Part shown: piece by piece, positions 1-4,869 of the stretch
How the letters are laid out: every line of letters starts with the position of its first letter
Position numbering within the stretch: position 1 is the stretch's first letter
Origin: an uncultured Allobaculum sp.
GTDB taxonomy: Bacteria; Bacillota_I; Bacilli_A; Erysipelotrichales; Erysipelotrichaceae
Direction of reading: 5' to 3'
DNA length: 5,171 nucleotides
Assembly: GCA_910577085.1 (NCBI GenBank)
Contig: CAJTLE010000156.1
Span: 1-5,171 of the forward strand
Position numbers and translations under genes: made by a program
The notes under the pieces: generated by a model
What the model saw: only the letters and a program-made list of their open reading frames with translations
Databases searched by the model: none
Told to the model about the DNA's origin: nothing

Positions 1-51
1 GTCTGAGTTCCAATGAGTAGTCTGGATGTTTCACAGTACAATTTATTTAAC

Positions 52-81
52 AAAAAAAGAAGATGCCAATATGACATCTTC
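52..81 (-). terminator. Intrinsic terminator of the minus-strand micro-ORF
   Basis: Read on the minus strand, GAAGATGTC (81-73) pairs with GGCATCTTC (67-59). This is a 9-bp stem with one G-U pair and a 5-nt ATATT loop, followed directly by seven T residues (58-52). The T tract exists only in the minus orientation, so the signal stops leftward transcription. It begins only 6 nt after the stop codon of the 21-codon ORF. That places a dedicated transcript end behind that small gene and argues that it is expressed. Confidence 0.85.
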
Positions 82-87
82 AATAAA

Positions 88-153
88 TCAAAATGAGGTT
101 CTACCACACACTTTGCGTAAGAACCAATATGGGCCACTGTTATTTTTTTTCAT
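88..153 (-). CDS. 21-residue peptide ORF divergent from HTH-TPR regulator (candidate signalling peptide)
   Basis: Seen: an ATG at 153-151 lies 8 nt downstream of a strong Shine-Dalgarno GAAGGAG (168-162), opens 21 codons and stops at TGA (90-88). An intrinsic terminator follows 6 nt later. The product starts MKKNNSG, has an aromatic/hydrophobic core PYWFL, and ends in a basic tail RKVCGRTSF with one Cys. An in-frame GTG at 177-175 would add eight residues, but it has no ribosome site and lies about where transcription should start. Known: receptors of the RRNPP group (Rgg, ComR, PlcR, NprR) often have a very short peptide gene beside or divergent from them. Inferred: this is the cognate peptide precursor of the regulator at 441-1703. 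Against it: there is no long hydrophobic signal as in typical SHP precursors, and I recognise no known pheromone motif. It could instead be a leader peptide with an attenuator for a gene beyond the left edge. Confidence 0.5.
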   Translation of the reverse strand: MKKNNSGPYWFLRKVCGRTSF

Positions 154-183
154 TTTTTCCACTCCTTCGGTCTTCACAATTCA

Positions 184-211
184 AGTCTAAAGTGGATTTG
201 AGAATAAGCAA
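184..211 (-). promoter_or_regulatory. Leftward promoter, copy A (peptide ORF)
   Basis: On the minus strand a -35-like TTGCTT (211-206) and a -10-like TAGACT (189-184) are separated by 16 nt. Transcription would start near 177, giving a leader of about 24 nt that carries GAAGGAG ahead of the ATG at 153. The elements match consensus only moderately. Support comes from their exact preservation in copy B and their spacing to the ribosome site. The promoter overlaps the rightward one at 198-224. Confidence 0.45.
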
Positions 212-224
212 AGCCCCCTAAAAT
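198..224 (+). promoter_or_regulatory. Rightward promoter, copy A
   Basis: TTGAGA (198-203) and TAAAAT (219-224) with a 15-nt spacer form a sigma-A-like promoter, on the short side in spacing. It is identical to the one in front of the regulator in copy B. From here a transcript would cross the decayed N-terminal fragment and the whole of copy B before reaching the regulator, so it could act as a second upstream promoter. Confidence 0.35.
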
Positions 225-249
225 TCGTGAACTAAACAGCAAAAATAAA

Positions 250-320
250 ATTAGCACATAAGGTAATATTAGTCTTTTTTGAACAGCAGCTACGAAAGAA
301 CTGCGATTATTCTTTGGAAA
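250..320 (+). pseudogene. Decayed copy of the first ~23 codons of the HTH-TPR regulator gene
   Basis: This segment aligns with 441-510, the 5' end of the regulator gene, at 56 of 70 positions plus one indel. The start codon has become ATT, the fourth codon is TAA, and an extra T in the T run (275-280) shifts the frame, so it cannot be translated as the original protein. It breaks off after TTTGGAAA where copy B begins. It is the fragment captured at the end of the tandem duplication unit, not a full lost gene. Confidence 0.8.
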
Positions 321-343
321 TGGGCTGCTGCTGTTCCTCTCAT
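290..343 (-). pseudogene. Chimeric 17-codon remnant of the peptide ORF start in copy B
   Basis: Copy B also carries GAAGGAG (359-353) with an ATG at 343-341, 9 nt away, the arrangement that precedes the 21-codon ORF in copy A. The reading frame (start MRGTAAAHF, end at TAG 292-290) runs into the antisense strand of the decayed regulator fragment. It therefore shares only the translation start and a few bases with the peptide gene. No terminator follows it. It most likely arose by the duplication and has no function, though it has the signals to be translated. Confidence 0.4.
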
Positions 344-374
344 TTTTTTCCACTCCTTCGGTCTTCATAATTTA

Positions 375-402
375 AGTCTAAAGTGGATTTGAGAATAAGC
401 AA
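375..402 (-). promoter_or_regulatory. Leftward promoter, copy B
   Basis: TTGCTT (402-397) and TAGACT (380-375) with a 16-nt spacer, as in copy A. The expected start is near 368, just upstream of GAAGGAG. Transcription would pass through the 17-codon remnant and copy A and could reach the 21-codon ORF and its terminator at 52-81. It overlaps the regulator promoter, so the two should compete for RNA polymerase. Confidence 0.4.
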
Positions 403-415
403 AGCCCCCTAAAAT
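389..415 (+). promoter_or_regulatory. Promoter of the HTH-TPR regulator gene
   Basis: TTGAGA (389-394) and TAAAAT (410-415) with a 15-nt spacer. The start would lie near 422, giving a leader of about 19 nt. That leader (GAACGGTAAAAATAAA) has no recognisable Shine-Dalgarno sequence, suggesting weak translation of the regulator. The -35 box sits between the -35 and -10 boxes of the leftward promoter on the other strand. Confidence 0.5.
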
Positions 416-440
416 TCGTGAACTGAACGGTAAAAATAAA

Positions 441-1703
441 ATGAATGTATATAGTAATCTTGGTTTTTTTGAAAAGCAGCTGCGAAAGAGCTGCGGTTAT
501 TCTTTGGAAAATGTGTCGCATGATATTGGAATTTCAAAAGGCTTTTTGAGTGAGGCTGAAAATGGAAGAAGAATTTTAAAGCCAGAAGCTTTTACCAGAT
601 TTCTGGAACGATATGGAATTGATTTTTCTTTGGACGAATCTGCTGCAAATATGGCCCAGTCTCTATTAAATGATTTCGTATTGGCCTGGATCGATCGAGA
701 TTTTGCGGATGAAGAGAAGATCAAAAGAATGCTGGCACATAATCGGCCTATCTTACAGAAGTCTTTGGGATGTCTGCATTTACTTCTAATCGATATCTTT
801 TTATCTGTTCACCGTTATGCGCAGGTCCCCGATGTTCGAATAAAGAGATACTTAGAAGAAATTGATGACTATCTGCCTTTCTTCTCGCCAGACGAACAAG
901 CTTTAATCCATTTTCTCAAAGGCTTTGAAGCAGTGAAAAAAAAGAAATATCCAGCTGCACTGGATCGCTATGAGAAAGCTTTGAATATATTAGACCGCAA
1001 ACAATGGCCAGAACTGGAGGGAGTCATCAAATTTCATCTGGCTCATGTCCTGGGAGCTACGGTTTCGTTTTTTCAGGCTTATAAAACAGTACAAGAAGCG
1101 CGGTCCATTTTTGTAAACCATAACAACCATATGCGGATGCTTCTATGTGATAACAATAGTGCGTCTTATCTCATCAGTATGCAGGAATTTGAGGCTGCCA
1201 AAGAGTGTATTCGAAATATGCAGCGCTGTCAGAAACGATGGTTTCATGACAATCAGACCTATTCAAATACAACGACGCTCATGATTCTTGTTTTAACTCT
1301 GGAGGAAGAATTCGGGCAAGCTGTTCAATTTGTCAAAGATCATCCTTTCCCAATTGAAAATGGTTTTATTGGAAATCTGTCATTGGTTCCATATTGCCAT
1401 TACAGACTGGGACAATATGAAGAATGTTTGAAAGGGATTGAAGATTTATCAAAAGAAAGGCCGACTGCCGATGACTGTGCGCTTTTTGAGATTTTAAAGT
1501 GCATCCTGAAAAAGGATTCTGAAGGGATTGAAAAGGCGAAACTGAAAATGGCACAGATCTGTACCAGACAAATGAACTGGTGCATGTTAATGGTTCTCTA
1601 CCAACTGATGATTGCGTATTATGAATCGGAAAATGAAATAGAGCTGCTCAATGAAGCCTATCGTCAGCAGGTGCAAATTTGGCGGCATAAAATGCTTGAA
1701 TAG
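441..1703 (+). CDS. XRE-type HTH regulator with TPR-like repeats (RRNPP-like, putative peptide receptor)
   Basis: Product of 420 residues, probably a cytoplasmic transcription factor. Residues about 8-60 form an XRE/Cro-type helix-turn-helix, with SLENVSHDIGI and SKGFLSEAENGRR as the turn and recognition helices. The rest is helical with TPR-like units, clearest at 153-186 (LKGFEAVKKKKYPAALDRYEKAL), weaker at about 193-226, 233-266 and 313-340. HTH plus TPR is the architecture of the RRNPP peptide receptors; the length is nearer NprR than Rgg, ComR or PlcR (about 300). The N238-N239 pair in a TPR helix might contact a peptide backbone, as conserved Asn residues do in this group (inference). 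ATG 441 is the only good start: an in-frame TGA lies at 424 and the next Met would lose the HTH. There is no Shine-Dalgarno sequence. The gene is more AT-rich than the ATPase gene. A divergent micro-ORF and duplicated promoters lie upstream. Other HTH-TPR regulators without a peptide ligand remain possible. Confidence 0.85.
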   Translation: MNVYSNLGFFEKQLRKSCGYSLENVSHDIGISKGFLSEAENGRRILKPEAFTRFLERYGIDFSLDESAANMAQSLLNDFVLAWIDRDFADEEKIKRMLAHNRPILQKSLGCLHLLLIDIFLSVHRYAQVPDVRIKRYLEEIDDYLPFFSPDEQALIHFLKGFEAVKKKKYPAALDRYEKALNILDRKQWPELEGVIKFHLAHVLGATVSFFQAYKTVQEARSIFVNHNNHMRMLLCDNNSASYLISMQEFEAAKECIRNMQRCQKRWFHDNQTYSNTTTLMILVLTLEEEFGQAVQFVKDHPFPIENGFIGNLSLVPYCHYRLGQYEECLKGIEDLSKERPTADDCALFEILKCILKKDSEGIEKAKLKMAQICTRQMNWCMLMVLYQLMIAYYESENEIELLNEAYRQQVQIWRHKMLE

Positions 1704-1790
1704 CATAAATCTAAAAAATAGCAAGACCCAAAAGTTCACACCCAAACCGGTGCTGTTTCCCAAAAATCTAGAGTCTGATTTTCGCTGACA

Positions 1791-1872
1791 GAGTTGGTGC
1801 CATTCTAATTTATCCTGAATTCCCAGAATATTTCTACCAACTCGACTGTACCCATGAATTCGTACAGCTTTT
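1791..1872 (+). terminator. Two adjacent stem-loops, possible weak terminator of the regulator gene
   Basis: GAGTTGGT (1791-1798) pairs with ACCAACTC (1836-1843), enclosing a second stem ATTCTAATT (1802-1810) against AATT (1818-1821) and AGAAT (1825-1829) with a CCC bulge. Next to it CTGTAC (1846-1851) pairs with GTACAG (1862-1867) around a 10-nt loop and is followed by CTTTT. The T tract is short and the second stem is small, so this is at best a weak terminator. It begins about 90 nt after the regulator stop codon, and no better terminator is visible in the gap. Confidence 0.35.
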
Positions 1873-1985
1873 AAAGATCGACCCCTGCTGAATCTACAGG
1901 AAGGGATCAGGCCAAATTGGGCAAGAAATCCAATCTGTCCAAGGAGCAGGCTTTTTGCTGGTCAAAAGACAGAAGCTGTTTAAGA

Positions 1986-2007
1986 GGGTTGGGCTTGCTG
2001 GGAAGGG
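1986..2007 (+). other. Four-run G-tract motif (possible G-quadruplex) in the -35 region of the ATPase promoter
   Basis: GGG runs at 1986-1988, 1991-1993, 2000-2002 and 2005-2007 are separated by loops of 2, 6 and 2 nt. This fits the usual G3+N1-7 quadruplex pattern on the non-template strand. It ends 17 nt before the -10 hexamer, where a -35 element would be expected and none is seen. Whether it folds is unknown. Confidence 0.4.
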
Positions 2008-2021
2008 AGAAAATGGAGGCC

Positions 2022-2030
2022 TGATATAAT
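2022..2030 (+). promoter_or_regulatory. Extended -10 promoter of the cation ATPase gene
   Basis: TGATATAAT contains a perfect TATAAT (2025-2030) with the TGn extension. No -35 hexamer is recognisable at the usual distance, which is normal for extended -10 promoters. Transcription should start near 2037, leaving a leader of about 19 nt that contains the ribosome site AAGGTGG (2043-2049). Confidence 0.75.
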
Positions 2031-2055
2031 TTGGGCATCTGAAAGGTGGAATTTG

Positions 2056-4749
2056 ATGCAATTTCATAATCTCTCTGTCCAGCAGACTGCTGAAGAGCTG
2101 AAAACCAGCCCATCCAATGGTCTAAGTGGGCAGGAAGCTGAAAGTCGACTATCCAAGTATGGTCCCAATCAGCTGAAGGCCAAGAAAAAACAATCCAAGT
2201 TCTCGAAGTTCTTAGATCAATTTAAAGATCCGATGATTCTGATTCTGTTAGCGGCTGCCGCAATTTCGCTGGTGGTTTCTATCATGAATCACGAAGGCAT
2301 CAAGGGGTTGTTTGAACCGTTTTTAATTGTTTTGATTGTTGTCGTGAATGCGGCAATGGGTGTAGCCCAGGAGGATAAAGCCGAAAAAGCCCTGGAAGCT
2401 TTACAATCTTTGTCGGCTCCGAAAGCCAGGGTTATTCGTGATGGAAAAGAAACGCTGGTCGAATCGAAAGATCTGGTTCCCGGAGATCTGATTCGATTAG
2501 ATGCCGGTGATTTTGTTCCGGCTGATGCCCGGTTGGTTCGTTCTTCATCTTTGAAATCCGATGAATCGGCTCTGACTGGTGAAAGTGTACCGGCTGAAAA
2601 AGAAGCCACAGCGGTTATCGAAGAAAAAGCACCGCTGGGAGATCGTAAGGATATGATCTACTCTGGCTGCACGATTTCGTATGGTACCGGTATGGCGATT
2701 GTTACGGCAACCGGCATGGATACGGAAATGGGAAAAATTGCCAACCTGCTCGACAGTGAGCAGGAGACGATGACTCCTCTCCAGAAAAAGCTCAACCAGC
2801 TTGGCAAATATCTGGGAATTCTGGCGATTGTCTGCTGTGCCATTATCTTTGTGATTGGCCTGATGGATGGTCAGAATCCGCTGGAACTGTTCATGACGGC
2901 TGTTTCGCTGGCTGTTTCCGCAATTCCTGAAGGTCTGCCGGCGATTGTAACGATTGTTCTTTCAATTGGTGTGCAGCGGATGGTTAAGAAAAATGCCATT
3001 ATCCGTAAACTGCCAGCTGTTGAAACATTAGGCTCGGCTTCGGTCATCTGCTCAGACAAGACCGGAACCCTGACCCAGAATCGCATGACGTTAACGGAAG
3101 CGTATGTAGATGGTTCTAATGCGATTGAAGATATTACAACATCCAACTCGGATGGCGTTAAAGAATTACTGAAATATGGAACCCTCGATTCGGATGGATC
3201 GGTTACCTGGGATGGTAAAAAATGGATTCATATCGGGGATCCAACGGAAACTTCCATTGTTATGGCTGCCCAGAACAATGGCATGCCAAAAGATGAACTG
3301 AATAAAGAGTATCCGCGGGTAGCGGATCTGCCTTTTGACTCCGATCGTAAGATGATGACCAGTATCAATAAGGTTGGAGATAAGTATGTAGCCATTACCA
3401 AAGGTGCCTTCGACCAGATGCTGCCACGCATTACGCACGGCAATATGGAAGAAGCCAAGAAGATTAACCAGCAGATGTCTGAAAATGCACTGCGTGTGAT
3501 TGCGATTGCCAAGCGTGAATTTGATTCCATGCCTGAAAATATCACCAGTGATGACATTGAAAAAGACCTGACCTTCTTAGGTATGGTCGGCATGATTGAC
3601 CCACCTAGAGAAGAAGCGGCTCAGGCGGTTGCCGAAGCTAAGAAAGCAGGCATTCGTACCGTGATGATTACAGGAGACCATGTTGTTACAGCCTCCGCGA
3701 TCGCAAAAAAACTCGGAATCTTGCGTCCTGGAGATAAAGCTGTCACTGGAGCAGATGTGGATGCTATGACAGATCGGGAACTGGAAAAAGAAGCACCGCA
3801 GATTTCGGTTTATGCCCGTGTTTCTCCAGAAAATAAAATCCGGATTGTTAAAGCCTGGCAGAAACTTGGCCAGACTGTGGCCATGACCGGCGATGGTGTC
3901 AATGACGCTCCAGCCTTAAAGGCAGCAGATATTGGTGTGGCGATGGGCGTTACGGGAACGGATGTTGCCAAAGGCGCTTCGGATATGACACTGAGTGATG
4001 ATAACTTTGCCACAATCATTGCTGCTGTGCGAGAAGGCCGTGGTATTTATGCCAACATTAAAAACGTTGTTGGCTATCTGCTGGGGACCAATATTGGTGA
4101 AGTCCTTGTTGTATTCTTTGTGATGCTGCTGTGGAAACAGTCTGCGCTGCTTTCGATGCAGTTATTATGGATTAATATGGTCACTGACTCGCTGCCTGCC
4201 ATTGCGCTTGGCATGGAGCCAGTTGATGATGCCGTTATGAATCAGGCGCCAACGCCAAAAAACCAGGGGATTTTTGCGAATGGCTTTGGTACCCGGATTA
4301 TTTTACAGGGAACGATGTTTGGTCTGCTGGCTATTATTGCCTTCAGAATTGGTGAAACCTGGACCGGTTCGGAAATGGGCGGCCGCAGCCTGTGCTTTAT
4401 GGTTCTTGCTTTCTCTCAGGTTGTCCAGGCTTATAACATGCGCTCCGAAAAGAGCCTGTTTAAGATTGGCCCATTCACCAATAAGCATCTGAATATGGCT
4501 GTAGCGGCATCGACTGCCATGATGGTCATTGTTCAGTTTGTTCCAGGTATCATGACGGCTTTTGGTGTGATGTATCTGCCATGGCAGCTGTATCTGATTG
4601 GCGTGCTTCTGATTTGTGTTCCAGTCCTTGTGATGGAAATTTCAAAAAAGTGCGGGCTGATCAAGCATGCTGAAAATGTAGAAGAAAAGTACCATGAGAA
4701 AGTCGAAAAGGAAATCGACTCTCGGACATTAGATCCTGAAGACAAATAG
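2056..4749 (+). CDS. P-type (type II, SERCA/PMCA-like) Ca2+-transporting ATPase
   Basis: Complete 897-residue ion pump of the cytoplasmic membrane that uses ATP to move a divalent cation, most likely Ca2+, out of the cell. Start: ATG 2056 lies 6 nt after AAGGTGG; a TTG one codon upstream would be too close. In order: N-terminal cation-ATPase domain (to ~40), M1-M2 (~60-106), actuator motif TGES (174-177), M3-M4 (~250-300) with PEGLP (291-295), phosphorylated Asp334 in DKTGTLT, nucleotide-site KGA (449-451), DPPRE (515-519), TGD (539-541), hinge TGDGVND (611-617), M5-M10 (~671-862), and a charged tail. By alignment with SERCA, cation ligands are E292 (M4), N679 and E682 (M5), N707, T710 and D711 (M6). 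The SERCA E908 position in M8 is Q788. Length is usual for bacterial enzymes. It has its own promoter and terminator. Mn2+ cannot be excluded; Mg2+ (MgtA-type) or heavy metals (no CPx motif) are unlikely. Confidence 0.95.
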   Translation: MQFHNLSVQQTAEELKTSPSNGLSGQEAESRLSKYGPNQLKAKKKQSKFSKFLDQFKDPMILILLAAAAISLVVSIMNHEGIKGLFEPFLIVLIVVVNAAMGVAQEDKAEKALEALQSLSAPKARVIRDGKETLVESKDLVPGDLIRLDAGDFVPADARLVRSSSLKSDESALTGESVPAEKEATAVIEEKAPLGDRKDMIYSGCTISYGTGMAIVTATGMDTEMGKIANLLDSEQETMTPLQKKLNQLGKYLGILAIVCCAIIFVIGLMDGQNPLELFMTAVSLAVSAIPEGLPAIVTIVLSIGVQRMVKKNAIIRKLPAVETLGSASVICSDKTGTLTQNRMTLTEAYVDGSNAIEDITTSNSDGVKELLKYGTLDSDGSVTWDGKKWIHIGDPTETSIVMAAQNNGMPKDELNKEYPRVADLPFDSDRKMMTSINKVGDKYVAITKGAFDQMLPRITHGNMEEAKKINQQMSENALRVIAIAKREFDSMPENITSDDIEKDLTFLGMVGMIDPPREEAAQAVAEAKKAGIRTVMITGDHVVTASAIAKKLGILRPGDKAVTGADVDAMTDRELEKEAPQISVYARVSPENKIRIVKAWQKLGQTVAMTGDGVNDAPALKAADIGVAMGVTGTDVAKGASDMTLSDDNFATIIAAVREGRGIYANIKNVVGYLLGTNIGEVLVVFFVMLLWKQSALLSMQLLWINMVTDSLPAIALGMEPVDDAVMNQAPTPKNQGIFANGFGTRIILQGTMFGLLAIIAFRIGETWTGSEMGGRSLCFMVLAFSQVVQAYNMRSEKSLFKIGPFTNKHLNMAVAASTAMMVIVQFVPGIMTAFGVMYLPWQLYLIGVLLICVPVLVMEISKKCGLIKHAENVEEKYHEKVEKEIDSRTLDPEDK

Positions 4750-4815
4750 TTTCATTTGCTTTGTCTGCAGGATGAACATAGGCGTTCTAAATTTGTAAGT
4801 GGTTTTTAAATCACC

Positions 4816-4869
4816 GGCTCTAAACCATTGGGTGGATTTTCCATCTCACAATTGGTTTAGAGCCTTTTT
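4816..4869 (+). terminator. Strong intrinsic terminator of the ATPase gene
   Basis: GGCTCTAAACCA (4816-4827) pairs perfectly with TGGTTTAGAGCC (4853-4864), a 12-bp stem followed directly by TTTTT (4865-4869). The stem can extend inward through TTG/CAA with one bulged base, and a small inner hairpin TGG/CCA sits in the loop. It lies 66 nt after the ATPase stop codon. No matching T tract exists on the other strand, so it acts rightward. Confidence 0.93.

Larger units (their letters stand above)
130..320. repeat. Tandem repeat copy A of divergent promoter region
   Basis: First of two tandem units with a period of about 191 bp. It contains the start of the minus-strand peptide ORF, its ribosome site, overlapping divergent promoters, and a degenerate copy of the first ~23 codons of the regulator gene. 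Against copy B, the non-coding part (151-250) shows 5 substitutions and one 1-base indel. The coding-derived part (251-320) shows 14 substitutions and one indel in 70 bp. Positions 183-233 are identical to 374-424 over 51 bp. The outer boundary is inferred from the weak match of ATGGGC at 129-134 with 320-325. Confidence 0.85.
321..510. repeat. Tandem repeat copy B of divergent promoter region
   Basis: Second tandem unit, fused on its right to the intact regulator gene, whose first 70 coding bases belong to the unit. On its left it carries only the start of the peptide ORF. The junction near 320 joins regulator-gene sequence to peptide-gene sequence at a short AAATGGG-like stretch, consistent with a duplication at microhomology. 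The segment between the two start codons is about 95% identical to copy A. Confidence 0.85.
1704..2021. other. Intergenic region without a convincing gene
   Basis: Between the regulator stop and the ATPase promoter I find no ORF with a ribosome site on either strand. The stretch holds a folded segment at 1791-1867, an 8-bp inverted repeat ATCAGGCC (1906-1913) / GGCCTGAT (2018-2025) whose right arm overlaps the ATPase -10, and a G-run motif at 1986-2007. I see no Mn2+ (yybP-ykoY) riboswitch pattern, and most of the region lies upstream of the apparent ATPase start site. Confidence 0.6.

Noticed and set aside
130..510. CRISPR array or insertion-sequence ends
   Set aside because: There are only two units of about 191 bp with no spacers, no terminal inverted repeats and no transposase. 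The content is explained by duplication of a local promoter region.
1762..1783. AAAATC / GATTTT hairpin as regulator terminator
   Set aside because: A six-pair stem of mostly A-T pairs with an 8-nt loop and no following T tract is too weak.
1704..2055. Mn2+ riboswitch (yybP-ykoY type) upstream of the cation ATPase
   Set aside because: The conserved riboswitch core is not visible, and the extended -10 at 2022-2030 leaves a leader of only about 19 nt.
2053..2055. TTG as start codon of the ATPase
   Set aside because: Only 3 nt from the Shine-Dalgarno sequence; the ATG at 2056 has the normal 6-nt spacing.
1907..2113. Minus-strand 68-codon frame across the ATPase promoter and start
   Set aside because: Starts inside the ATPase gene without a ribosome site, lies antisense to the promoter, and resembles no known protein.
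2289..2609. Minus-strand 106-codon frame inside the ATPase gene (with similar frames at 3166-3438 and 3228-3593)
   Set aside because: Antisense shadows of a well-conserved P-type ATPase; no own start signals and typical low-complexity Ser-rich antisense composition.
4274..4492. Plus-strand 72-codon frame overlapping the ATPase gene
   Set aside because: Out-of-frame reading of conserved membrane helices M7-M8; no ribosome site.
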